In this document: piece after piece, positions 8,010-15,212 of the stretch
Numbering within the stretch: the stretch's first letter is position 1
Layout of the letters: every line of letters begins with the position of its first letter
From: CAWJPW01 sp963844845
GTDB taxonomy: Bacteria > Acidobacteriota > Thermoanaerobaculia > Thermoanaerobaculales > Sulfomarinibacteraceae
Length of the DNA: 64,000 nucleotides
Reading direction: 5' to 3'
NCBI GenBank assembly: GCA_963844845.1
Contig: CAWJPW010000003.1
Coordinates: 124,001 to 188,000, forward strand
The notes under the pieces: model-generated
Databases searched by the model: none
Told to the model about the DNA's origin: nothing
What the model saw: the letters and a program-made list of their open reading frames with translations, nothing else
Translations under genes and position numbers: made by a program

Positions 8010-10193
8010 ATGAGCGCCTTCGGCCCCCGCCCGCTCAAGCTGGCCGGCGCGGCCCTGCTGTGCGCGGCCCTGCTGCCGCTCTCGGGGTGCGGCCGGAGCG
8101 CGGCCGGGAAGGCAGCCGGCGCGCACTGGAACGTCCTCCTGGTCACCTTCGACACGACCCGCGCGGACTACATCCGCTGTTACGGCAACCAGCGCATCCA
8201 GACGCCGACCCTCGACGGCCTGGCCCGGGACGGCGTGCGCTTCGCCCGCGCCCTCAGCGCCGCGCCGATCACCGCGCCCTCGCACACCACGATCCTGACG
8301 GGGCGGTACCCCATCGCCCACGGCGTACGGGACAACGGTCTCTTCACCCTCGGCAAGGACCAGCTCACCCTGGCGGAGATCCTGCGCGCCCACGGGTACG
8401 CCACCGCGGCGGCGGTGGGGGCCTACCCGGTCATTGCCCGCTTCGGTCTCAACCAGGGGTTCGACCTCTACGACGACCACCTCACCGGGATCTACGAGGA
8501 CTACCGTGGGCAGCGCGTCATGCCCAAGGAGCGCCTGTTCTTCGACGAGCGCCGGGCGGCTCAGGTGAACGAGGCCATTCTCCCGTGGCTGAAGAAGCAC
8601 GCCGGACGTCCCGACGGCAAGCCGTTCTTCGCGTGGGTCCACTACTTCGACCCACACCAGCCCTTCGAGCCGCCCGCGCCCTACGACGAGCTCTACGCCG
8701 ACGACCTCTACGACGGCGAGATCGCCTACGCGGACTCGCGACTCGGGTTCCTGCTGGACTACCTGAAGAAGCAGGGCGAGCTCGACCGGACCCTCGTCGT
8801 CATGGCGGCCGATCACGGTGAGGGGCTCGGCGAGCACGATGAGATCACCCACGCGATCCTGGCCTACAACTCGACGCTGCACGTGCCGCTGATCATCCGC
8901 CCGCCGAGCGAGTTCCCGTACCGGGGCACCGTGGTGAGCCACTGGGTGGGGACGGTCGACATCGTGCCCACCATCCTCGACCTGCTCGGCATCGAGATCC
9001 CGGACACCGTCCAGGGCCACTCGCTGCGGCCGTTCTGGACCAACGACGGGCAGCCGTCCCGCTGGAGCGACGTGCACTACGCCGAGAACCTGTCGCCGCG
9101 GTTGACTCACGGCTGGGGGGAACTGCGGGTCCTCGTCGAAGGGTCCATGAAGTACATTCACGGGCCCACACCCGAGCTCTACGACCTCGACACGGACCCC
9201 GACGAGCTGCACGACCTGGCCCGGGAGCGGCCCGGCGAGGCCCAGCGCATGCGTGCCCACCTCGAGGCCCTCCTCAAGCAGTGGTCCGTGCCGGGGGCGA
9301 GCACCACCCAGGCGGTGGACGCCGAGGTGCGTCACCGCCTGGAGTCCCTGGGCTACCTTGGAGGCACCTCGGCCACGGGCGGTGAGGAGATCGTCGAGGA
9401 GCTGCGCAGCGACGGTGTCCCACCCAGAGAGCGGGTCGGCGACCTCAACGATCTCAGTGCGGCGAAGCACCTCCTGTTCGAGGGCAAGGGTGTCGAGGCG
9501 CTGACCTACACAGAGAGGCTCCTGCGGCGGGACCCGGGCAACCCGGCCTACATCGAGCTGGACGCGACGGCGCTCCTCCAGACCGGCCATCTCGACGAGG
9601 CCTGGAAGGTGGCGCGGCAGCTGCCGCCCGGCGACTCGTTGTCGGAGCCGTTGATGCTGAGCCTGGCGCGGGCCGAGTTCGACCGGGGCGGCCGTCGGAA
9701 AGCGCTCGAGGCCCTGACGCTCTACGTCGAGAAGCAGCCGAGCGCCCAGAGCGCATGGTACCTGGCGTCGTTCTACACGCGTCTGGGCGAGCCCGAGCCG
9801 GCGCGGCGCGAGCTCGAGAAGGCTCTCGAGCTCGCGCCCGGCTTCGCCCCGGCGCGCGTTGACCTCGCCGTGTGGTACGCGCGGTCGGGCGATTCGCCGG
9901 CGGCCGAGCGGGAGTTCCTCCGGGTCCTGGACGACGCTCCCTACTACCCCAAGGGGTTCTACAACTACGGTACCTTCCTGCTGCACGACGGCCGCTACCA
10001 GGATGCTGTCGGGTACTTCCGCCGTGCGATCGACCTCGCGCCGCGCTACCTCGAGGCGCGCGTCGCCATGGTCGCCGCCTACACCGCCCTCGGGCAGCGC
10101 ACCCGGGCCGAGGAGGCGAACGCGGCGCTCGGGAAGCTGGCCCCCTCGAGCCCCGAGGCCGCCGCCGCGGCGAAGATCCTCGCCCCGCGCTGA
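8010..10193 (+). CDS. Sulfatase-fold lipoprotein with C-terminal TPRs; Thr at nucleophile position
   Basis: 727 aa. The signal peptide ends LSGC, a good lipobox at Cys27. Residues about 40-450 match the sulfatase branch of the alkaline-phosphatase superfamily: NVLLVTFDTTRADY (metal-binding Asp48), the TAPSHTTILTGRYP motif, and ADHGEGLGEH. The position that is Cys or Ser in true sulfatases is Thr88, and the following Arg is His, so it is more likely a phosphohydrolase or phosphotransferase than a sulfatase. Residues about 485-720 form several TPRs for protein binding. It should sit on the periplasmic face of a membrane. The substrate is unknown. Confidence 0.85.
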   Translation: MSAFGPRPLKLAGAALLCAALLPLSGCGRSAAGKAAGAHWNVLLVTFDTTRADYIRCYGNQRIQTPTLDGLARDGVRFARALSAAPITAPSHTTILTGRYPIAHGVRDNGLFTLGKDQLTLAEILRAHGYATAAAVGAYPVIARFGLNQGFDLYDDHLTGIYEDYRGQRVMPKERLFFDERRAAQVNEAILPWLKKHAGRPDGKPFFAWVHYFDPHQPFEPPAPYDELYADDLYDGEIAYADSRLGFLLDYLKKQGELDRTLVVMAADHGEGLGEHDEITHAILAYNSTLHVPLIIRPPSEFPYRGTVVSHWVGTVDIVPTILDLLGIEIPDTVQGHSLRPFWTNDGQPSRWSDVHYAENLSPRLTHGWGELRVLVEGSMKYIHGPTPELYDLDTDPDELHDLARERPGEAQRMRAHLEALLKQWSVPGASTTQAVDAEVRHRLESLGYLGGTSATGGEEIVEELRSDGVPPRERVGDLNDLSAAKHLLFEGKGVEALTYTERLLRRDPGNPAYIELDATALLQTGHLDEAWKVARQLPPGDSLSEPLMLSLARAEFDRGGRRKALEALTLYVEKQPSAQSAWYLASFYTRLGEPEPARRELEKALELAPGFAPARVDLAVWYARSGDSPAAEREFLRVLDDAPYYPKGFYNYGTFLLHDGRYQDAVGYFRRAIDLAPRYLEARVAMVAAYTALGQRTRAEEANAALGKLAPSSPEAAAAAKILAPR

Positions 10194-10303
10194 GCCCTCG
10201 CGCAAGAAAGGGGAAGCCTCCGATCGCGCCTCCCCGAGCCCGGTGCGAGGGTGCGTCCTCCCTCGGGCGGACGGCGACCGGTCTCCTCTTGCCGCTCCAC
10301 GCA

Positions 10304-10328
10304 GAAAAGCCGCCCGTGATGGGCGGCT
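10304..10328 (-). terminator. Terminator of tRNA-Ala
   Basis: On the minus strand an 8-bp stem (AGCCGCCC / GGGCGGCT, 5-nt loop, 10308-10328) is followed by TTTTCTG. It lies 12 bp beyond the encoded CCA end of the tRNA. Confidence 0.75.
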
Positions 10329-10340
10329 CGGGGATCTGCG

Positions 10341-10416
10341 TGGTGGAGCCGAAGGGGATCGAACCCTCGACCTCTAGAGTGCGATTCTAGCGCTCTCCCA
10401 GCTGAGCTACGGCCCC
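10341..10416 (-). tRNA. tRNA-Ala, anticodon CGC
   Basis: 76 nt on the minus strand with CCA encoded. The acceptor stem is GGGGCCG / CGGCTCC and contains the G3:U70 wobble that identifies alanine tRNAs. The anticodon stem CTAGA/TCTAG holds the loop ATCGCAC, giving anticodon CGC for GCG codons. The D arm (GCTCAGCTGGGAGAGC) and T arm (GAGGGTTCGATCCCCTT) are normal. Confidence 0.97.
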
Positions 10417-10432
10417 ACGCTCAGGGAGCGGC

Positions 10433-10461
10433 ATGCTACCGCGAAGTGCTTCGGGGCGCAA
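10433..10461 (-). promoter_or_regulatory. Promoter of tRNA-Ala
   Basis: On the minus strand TTGCGC (10461-10456), 17 bp, TAGCAT (10438-10433), ending 17 bp before the tRNA 5' end. It sits just beyond the dodecin stop codon. Confidence 0.55.
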
Positions 10462-10471
10462 GCGGCGACGG

Positions 10472-10678
10472 TCAGTCGAGCTTGAAGCCGACGTCCAGGG
10501 TCGCCTGCCACTCCAGCTTGTTGTCCGGGAGCACCGCGCCGCGCAGCTCGGTGACCTCCCACCAGGCGAGGCCGCGGATCGACTCGCCGGCCTTGCGGAC
10601 CGCCACCTCGATGGCCTGTTCGTAGCCCTCGGCAGAGCAGCCGGTGACGCGCACCTTCTTGTAGACCTTGTCGGACAT
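10472..10678 (-). CDS. Dodecin family flavin-binding protein
   Basis: 68 aa, the usual dodecin size. It has the beta-alpha-beta-beta pattern of the family, with the signature KVRVTGCSAEGYEQAIEVAV, the flavin-stacking Trp in GLAWWEV and the LEWQATLDVGFKLD end. Dodecins form 12-subunit cytoplasmic spheres that store or buffer flavins. GAGGAGG lies 7 bp before the ATG. The gene stands alone between tRNA-Ala and a repeat-rich intergenic region. Confidence 0.92.
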   Translation of the reverse strand: MSDKVYKKVRVTGCSAEGYEQAIEVAVRKAGESIRGLAWWEVTELRGAVLPDNKLEWQATLDVGFKLD

Positions 10679-10803
10679 GGGCACCTCCTCGTGGTGATTC
10701 GCGATCGCAGCCGGTAACGGGAACACCCGGGCGATCCTTCCCGGGCTCTGGAGGTGAGCGGCGGCCGGGTCCGGGACCGAGAGCCGCCACCGTCGCGGAG
10801 AAG

Positions 10804-11060
10804 GTGTCCTCCGGCGGGTGTGCCACTCATGACGTTTCCCCTGGAGCGCATCCTCACCCGGGCCGCACCTGCGGGAAACGTCATGGGTGGCTCCCACGGC
10901 CTTTGGCGTTCGGAGCAGTCGCCCCGAACGACCAGGCAGGCGACTCGGCGCTGGGGACCGGGGACGGCCTCGTTGCCGTATGCCGGCTCGTGCCGTCGCC
11001 GTCCCCGGGCCGCGTCGACGGGCGGCTGAGCCGCCCGGGAGCCGGTGTAAGGAGCATCGG
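10804..11060 (+). repeat. Dispersed repeat family, copy A
   Basis: Blocks in order: a CCTCCGGCGGG lead-in; an inverted repeat with arms 10822-10840 (GCCACTCATGACGTTTCCC) and 10873-10891, complementary at 18 of 19 positions with the remaining pair a G-U in RNA; CTCCCACGGCC; a block GACCAGGCAGGCGACTCGGC; then a hairpin GGGCGGCTGAGCCGCCC and GAGCATC. It has the ATGACG arm type, shared with copy E. No protein-coding signal is seen. It lies between dodecin and a YitT-domain remnant. Confidence 0.85.
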
Positions 11061-11061
11061 C

Positions 11062-11280
11062 GACCGCGTCCGCGACCGGGACCAAGACCGCGACCGGGAC
11101 CGGGACCGCGACCGGGGCCGGGACCGCAACCGGGGCCGGGACCGCAACCGGGGCCGGGGCCGTAGGCCGGGGCCGCGACCGGGGCCGTGTCGGGGACCGG
11201 GGCCAAGACCGCGATCGGGGCCGTGTCCGGGACCGCGACTGGGGCGGCGACTGGGGCCGGGGACCGGGACCGCGGTCTCA
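11062..11280. repeat. Degenerate GGGACC / GGGGCC hexamer tract
   Basis: About 36 imperfect six-base units of the type CGGGAC, CGCGAC and CGGGGC directly follow copy A of the dispersed repeat. Shorter tracts of the same kind lie beside copies B, D and E. On the plus strand one frame reads as Asp-Arg/Gly-Arg dipeptides, but there is no start, ribosome site or family match, so I call it non-coding. Confidence 0.85.
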
Positions 11281-11354
11281 AGCCGGGCGTGGTGGGCGCG
11301 GGCGCGTCTCCCGTCTCCCGGCCCGTAGGCTGGAGCCTGCTCCTCTACCGTGGG

Positions 11355-11573
11355 CGCCACGAAGCCCTCGCCGAAGACCTCCTGAGCGGGGGAGATGGCG
11401 ACGAAGGCGTCGGGATCGGCCTCGGCGACCCGGCGCTTGAGGCGGCCCACCTCGTGCGCCGCCACCACCGCGTAGATGACCGGGCGCGCCGTGCCGGTGA
11501 AGCCGCCCTCGCCGTAGAGCACGGTGACGACGCGGCCGAGGTGGGTGAGGATCGCCTGGCGCACAGCCTGGTG
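11355..11573 (-). pseudogene. Remnant of a YitT-family protein, C-terminal DUF2179 domain
   Basis: About 73 codons read AVRQAILTHLGRVVTVLYGE, then GGFTGTARPVIYAVV and DPDAFVAISPAQEVFGEGF, which match the C-terminal DUF2179 domain of YitT-type membrane proteins. The membrane-spanning N-terminal part is missing: upstream sequence runs into a strong hairpin with no YitT helices in any frame. Downstream the frame runs into the hexamer tract. The normally conserved GRGVT reads GRVVT. I infer decay, probably by deletion linked to the neighbouring repeats. Confidence 0.65.
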
Positions 11574-11626
11574 GCGGCTGCAGTGGGTGCTGCTCGGCGA
11601 GTAGCCGCTCGAAGCGACTGATTGAC

Positions 11627-11651
11627 CGGGGGGCGGAGGCCCCCCGTTTTC
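11627..11651 (+). terminator. Strong GC hairpin followed by TTTT
   Basis: An 8-bp stem (CGGGGGGC / GCCCCCCG, loop GGAG) followed by TTTTC on the plus strand. No plus-strand gene ends here; the flanking genes are on the minus strand, where the hairpin follows the MipA stop at 11668 but lacks a U-tract. It may be a relic or a poor bidirectional terminator. Confidence 0.5.
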
Positions 11652-11667
11652 TCGTTGATCGTGATCT

Positions 11668-12438
11668 TCAGAAGCTGCGGCTGAGGCCCACCAGCGCGAA
11701 GGTGGCGAAGCTGCGGTCGACAATGGGGCTGGCGGTGACCTCGTCGCCCAGCTCGGTGCGCTGGGCGAGGACGGTGAGGGCCCAGCGTCGGCCGAGGCGG
11801 TACACTCCGGTCACCCCGACGGTGAGACCGCGGTTGGCGCCGGCGCGATACGCCGGCCGGCCGGGTTCCGCCTCGTCGGGACGCACGCCGAAGTAGTAGT
11901 CGGTGAGGTCGGCACTCTGCCAGGCGAGCCCGAGCCTCGGGGTGACGAAGAGGCGGTTTGCCGCCAGGGTGAGGCGGTAGCCCACCGAGAGGTCCGCCTC
12001 GACGCCGTGGCTGCGGCCCAGGATGTCGTGCCTCAGGCTCGCGGTGGTGATGAGCCGGTCCCGCCGCCAGCGGGCCTCCACCACCGCGTCGGCGGAGCGG
12101 TGTCGGGTGGCCATGCCGGCGAGGGCGGGGCTGTCCGATGCCTCGTAGCCGAGGAAGCGCGGCATCACGCCCGCCTCGAGCGAGAAGGCCGGCGCGTCCA
12201 CGGCGCTCACCATGACCCGGACCCCCTCGACCCGGAGGCGACCGGCCTTCAGGATCAGAGTGGGGACGACCAGGAGGTCGCGGTCGGTGCCGGCGTAGGG
12301 GTCAGGGGAGCTGATCACGGCGAGGCCGAGCGAGCGCTCGGGCCGCTGCTGCGGCTCGGCAGCGGTGGCCGGCAGCGCGGCGAGCAGGAGGAGGAAACCG
12401 GCGGCGCCGGCGGCGAGGGAGGTGTGCTTCGTCGTCAT
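11668..12438 (-). CDS. MipA/OmpV family outer-membrane protein
   Basis: 256 aa with a signal peptide (SLAAGAAGFLLLLAALPATA). The body alternates short amphipathic strands (VVPTLILKAGRLRVEGVRV, ADLSVGYRLTLAANRLFVTP, GLTVGVTGVYRLGRRWALTV) and ends with an aromatic residue (LVGLSRSF), as beta-barrels do. The family includes MltA-interacting scaffolds and small porins; the exact role here is unknown. Its start overlaps the stop of the SRPBCC gene by 4 bp (ATGA), so the two are translationally coupled in the gene set divergent from carH. Confidence 0.85.
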   Translation of the reverse strand: MTTKHTSLAAGAAGFLLLLAALPATAAEPQQRPERSLGLAVISSPDPYAGTDRDLLVVPTLILKAGRLRVEGVRVMVSAVDAPAFSLEAGVMPRFLGYEASDSPALAGMATRHRSADAVVEARWRRDRLITTASLRHDILGRSHGVEADLSVGYRLTLAANRLFVTPRLGLAWQSADLTDYYFGVRPDEAEPGRPAYRAGANRGLTVGVTGVYRLGRRWALTVLAQRTELGDEVTASPIVDRSFATFALVGLSRSF

Positions 12439-12908
12439 GTCGTCTCCTTGTCGTCGGGTCGGGGCCGGTTGAAGAGGCGGCCGAGCACCGAGCGCCGGTG
12501 GGCGAAGATGCGGGCCACGTCGCGCCCCACCACCAGGCGTTGAGCGAGGAGCCCGCCGGGCACGGCGTAGGTGACGGTGTCGCGCATGCGGGTGCCGTTG
12601 CCCTCCGGCTCGAGGCGGTGCTCGTGGATCCAGAGACGGTAGGGGCCGCGCCGCTGCTCGTCCACGAAGCGCGCCGGCGGCTCCCACGCCGTGATCTCGG
12701 ACTGCCAGCGCAGGGGGACGATCCCCCAACGCAGGCGGTAGTCGATGCGGGTACCCACGCCCATGGCGATGGGCGCCGGTGTCAGCACCTCGAAGTGCAG
12801 CCACGGGGGGGTGAGGCGCTCGAGGTTGAGGGCGTCGGCGAAGAACGGGAAAAGCGCCGCCCGCGGCAGCGGCAGCCAGAGCTCGTCGGAGAAGGTGAAC
12901 GTACGCAC
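12435..12908 (-). CDS. SRPBCC (START-like) family protein
   Basis: About 157 aa from a GTG at 12908; an ATG further up at 13010 would add an unlikely basic stretch. It shows the helix-grip pattern of coenzyme Q-binding Coq10/YfiR-like and cyclase/dehydrase SRPBCC proteins: LPRAALFPFFADALNLERLT near the start, then RIDYRLRWGIVPLRWQSEIT and RMRDTVTYAVPGG. These bind hydrophobic small molecules or lipids. Members of this family recur in light-regulated LitR/CarH gene sets of other bacteria (established observation), which fits the neighbouring carH. No convincing ribosome site is seen, so the start is uncertain. Confidence 0.75.
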   Translation of the reverse strand: MRTFTFSDELWLPLPRAALFPFFADALNLERLTPPWLHFEVLTPAPIAMGVGTRIDYRLRWGIVPLRWQSEITAWEPPARFVDEQRRGPYRLWIHEHRLEPEGNGTRMRDTVTYAVPGGLLAQRLVVGRDVARIFAHRRSVLGRLFNRPRPDDKETT

Positions 12909-12935
12909 GGTCAGGGCCCCCGATGCGGTCGAGTT

Positions 12936-13067
12936 GGTAAAGAGTAAAGAGACCCCCGCCCAGCCCCCCGGTTTCGATCGGCTTTGTTGCGCTCTCGGCT
13001 GGATCTGCACCCCCCTACGGTCACGTCCAGCGCCTCACCCTTTACTCTTCACCCTTCACTCTTTACC
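12936..13067. repeat. Small element with inverted ends built of short A+T-richer repeats
   Basis: The left end GGTAAAGAGTAAAGAG (12936-12951) is matched in inverted form on the right (CACTCTTTACC, 13057-13067), where further related units (CCTTTACTCTTCACCCTTCA) adjoin it. The 100 bp between hold no gene. It separates DUF523/DUF1722 from the SRPBCC gene. It could be a miniature inverted-repeat element or simple sequence. Confidence 0.5.
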
Positions 13068-13084
13068 GGGAGGGCGGGCGGGCC

Positions 13085-14071
13085 TCACACCCGATTCCTC
13101 AACATCAGCTCCTTGGGATGTGGCTCCAGGTAGAGCTGGCCTTTCAGGTAGTTCACGTCGTGCTTGGCGGCGTGGTGGCGGAGCAGGGTGACGGGCACCA
13201 CCAGCGGCACCAGCTCGAGGCGGTAGTCCTCGATGAGCTGGACGGCCTCCTGCTTCTCGAAGGCGTCGAGCTGCTGCTTCAGATAGCCGAGGACGTGGTA
13301 GAGGACATTGGTGTGGCGCTTGCGGGTGGCCTGGCTCTTGAGGGTGCGGTGGAACTCGTCCTCGTAGCGGGCGAAGAGCTCGGCGTCCGGGATGGATCCG
13401 GCGGACGCGACGATCTTGCCCAGGCGCCCGTAGCCGGCCTCGTTGTGGGCGCGGAGCAGCAGCTTGTGCGCGGTGTGGAACGCCACCAGGCGGCCGCGGG
13501 TGAGGCCGCGCCGCACCATGGTGCGCCAGCGGTGGCGGCAGAACACGTTCTCGATGAAGCACTCGCGCAGTACCGGGTCGTTGAGGCGGCCCTCCTCCTC
13601 CACCGGAAGATGCGGCCAGCGCTCCATGAGCACGCGTGCGTACACGCCCACGCCGTGGTTGGCGGGGGAGCCGTCGTGACCGTACACCTTGACGCGCTCC
13701 ATGCCGCAGGTGGGCGAGCCCTTCTTGAGCACGTAGCCGTCCAGCTGCAGCGCCTGGAGCTCGGTGATCTTGTCGTGGGAGTAGCTTTCCATGGTGTCAG
13801 TGAGGTCGTCGCCGGTGGAGGGCATGACCAGGCGCGGGTGCGGCCGGGCGTGGTCGAGGCGGATGGTGGGACGGGGCACGCCGAGGTCGATGTCGAGCTC
13901 GGGGCATACCGGCACCCAGGTCACCCAGTGACCAAGGACGTCGGTGAGGTACCGGTTGCGCTTGTGGCCGCCGTCGTAGCGCACCTCCATGCCGAGGAGA
14001 CAGGAGGAGATGCCCAGTCGAATGGACTCGCTTTCGTCGTGCCAGAGCTGCCAGGTCGCGGTGCTCGTCAT
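13085..14071 (-). CDS. DUF523-DUF1722 (YbgA-type) protein
   Basis: 328 aa; the ATG at 14071 has GGAGG upstream. Residues about 15-165 are DUF523 (LGISSCLLGMEVRYDGGHKR, VPVCPELDIDLGVPRPTIRL, LKKGSPTCGMERVKVY), with conserved Cys residues that may bind metal or a cluster. Residues about 200-315 are DUF1722 (GRLVAFHTAHKLLLRAHNEA, YLKGQLYLEPHP). The joint domain protein is a regular member of light-induced, LitR/CarH-controlled clusters with photolyase in proteobacteria; its biochemical role may involve thiouracil desulfurization or sulfur handling but is not settled. It is the first gene of the set divergent from carH. Confidence 0.88.
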   Translation of the reverse strand: MTSTATWQLWHDESESIRLGISSCLLGMEVRYDGGHKRNRYLTDVLGHWVTWVPVCPELDIDLGVPRPTIRLDHARPHPRLVMPSTGDDLTDTMESYSHDKITELQALQLDGYVLKKGSPTCGMERVKVYGHDGSPANHGVGVYARVLMERWPHLPVEEEGRLNDPVLRECFIENVFCRHRWRTMVRRGLTRGRLVAFHTAHKLLLRAHNEAGYGRLGKIVASAGSIPDAELFARYEDEFHRTLKSQATRKRHTNVLYHVLGYLKQQLDAFEKQEAVQLIEDYRLELVPLVVPVTLLRHHAAKHDVNYLKGQLYLEPHPKELMLRNRV

Positions 14072-14131
14072 GTCGCCTCCACGGGCCGGGGCTGCTGGCG
14101 GGAGTGCATACCTCCCACGACCGGCAGTTTG

Positions 14132-14160
14132 ATCTTGTAATATCATTGACATGATGTCAA
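14132..14160 (-). promoter_or_regulatory. Candidate CarH operator and promoter for the DUF523/DUF1722 gene
   Basis: A perfect 15-bp palindrome TTGACATGATGTCAA (14146-14160) contains, on the minus strand, a consensus -35 TTGACA (14160-14155). A weak -10 CAAGAT lies 17 bp further (14137-14132). A repressor on the palindrome would block this promoter. Confidence 0.55.
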
Positions 14161-14181
14161 GTTCTCGTCATTTTTCCTAGA

Positions 14182-14217
14182 CATGTCATTGACATGGATC
14201 GTTCCGCCTCCTATAGT
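14182..14217 (+). promoter_or_regulatory. Candidate CarH operator and autoregulated promoter of carH
   Basis: A perfect 15-bp palindrome CATGTCATTGACATG (14182-14196) contains the -35 TTGACA (14189-14194). After 17 bp comes TATAGT (14212-14217). The transcript should start near 14224, which rules out the upstream ATG at 14194 and supports the GTG at 14263. The TTGACAT half-site is shared with the divergent palindrome 36 bp away. Confidence 0.7.
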
Positions 14218-14262
14218 CACGGCAGGCCCGGAGAGCCGCCGCACCGGGCGAGGAGCTCGAAC

Positions 14263-15195
14263 GTGACCGAGAACGGCGAAGACGACGCTCTCCTTTGGCC
14301 GATGAACGCGGTCTCCCGCGAGACCGGGGTGTCGGAGCACACCCTGCGCGCGTGGGAGCGTCGCTTCGGCTTCCCCCAGCCGGTGCGCCTGGCCTCGGGG
14401 CACCGCCGCTACACCTCGGACCAGGTGCACCACCTGCGCCTGATTGCCGCCGCTCTCGAGCGTGGCCACCGCGCCGGCGACGTGGTTGCTCTTCCCCTCG
14501 AGCGGCTGATGGAGCTGCTGGGAGAGGGCCAGCCGCGGGGAGCGGTGGTGGCGCTGTCCGAGCGGGCCGACTGGATCCCCGAGCTGCTCGACCAGGTGCA
14601 GGCATTCGACCGCGCCACGGTGATCGAGAGTCTGCAGCGCGCCGCCGCCGCCCTCGGCCTGCCGCGCTTCCTGCGCGAGCGGGTCGTGCCCCTGGTGCAC
14701 GCGGTGGGGAAGGCGTGGTCGGACGGCGACCTGGAGGTGGCGCACGAGCACTTCCTCTCGGAGCTGCTGGTGGATCTCCTGCACGCCGCGAGGCTGCCGC
14801 TGGAGACCCGCACCGACGGGCCCACGGTCGTGCTGGCGACGCTGCCCGACGAGGGTCACGGCATCGGCCTTGAGATGGCCGCCCTCTCCCTGACCCTGGC
14901 CGGATGGCAGGTGAGGATGCTGGGCGTCCGCACGCCGCTGGAGGATGTTGTCCGCACGTCGCGCACCGCCGGGGCGGTCGCGGTGGGGCTGTCGGTGTCG
15001 AGCGTTTCGGCGACGGCGGAGACGGTGGCGGCGCTCGCTGAAATCCGCACAGCGCTGCCCGAACGGGTGGAGCTGTGGGTGGGAGGGTCCGGGGCCGCCG
15101 CCCTGTCGGCGCTGCCGCCCGGGGTCACCCGCCTCGACACCCTCGACCTGCTCGACGAGCGGCTCGCGACGCAGGCGGCCGAAGCACGGGCCTGA
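14263..15195 (+). CDS. carH: CarH/LitR-type MerR repressor with B12 light-sensing domain
   Basis: 310 aa from GTG at 14263 (AGGAG 8 bp upstream). Residues about 12-75 are a MerR helix-turn-helix (VSRETGVSEHTLRAWERRFG, then FPQPVRLASGHRRYTSDQV). The helical bundle that caps adenosylcobalamin has the photoreceptor signature W-x9-EH (Trp152, Glu162, His163). The Rossmann B12-binding domain has E-x-H-x2-G (Glu197-Gly-His199-Gly-Ile-Gly202), supplying the lower cobalt ligand. By analogy with CarH it binds DNA as a tetramer in the dark with AdoCbl and releases it when light breaks the Co-C bond. It probably represses itself and the divergent genes. The stop is 17 bp before the ABC gene. Confidence 0.92.
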   Translation: MTENGEDDALLWPMNAVSRETGVSEHTLRAWERRFGFPQPVRLASGHRRYTSDQVHHLRLIAAALERGHRAGDVVALPLERLMELLGEGQPRGAVVALSERADWIPELLDQVQAFDRATVIESLQRAAAALGLPRFLRERVVPLVHAVGKAWSDGDLEVAHEHFLSELLVDLLHAARLPLETRTDGPTVVLATLPDEGHGIGLEMAALSLTLAGWQVRMLGVRTPLEDVVRTSRTAGAVAVGLSVSSVSATAETVAALAEIRTALPERVELWVGGSGAAALSALPPGVTRLDTLDLLDERLATQAAEARA

Positions 15196-15212
15196 GGCGG
15201 CGGGAGCAGGGC

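Noticed and set aside
11062..11280. CRISPR array
   Set aside because: Units are 6 bp with no spacers of even length, and no cas genes are nearby.
10881..11723. A 280-codon minus-strand gene including the YitT-like part
   Set aside because: Only about 73 codons resemble a protein family; the rest is hairpin and hexamer sequence. It is listed as a pseudogene remnant instead.
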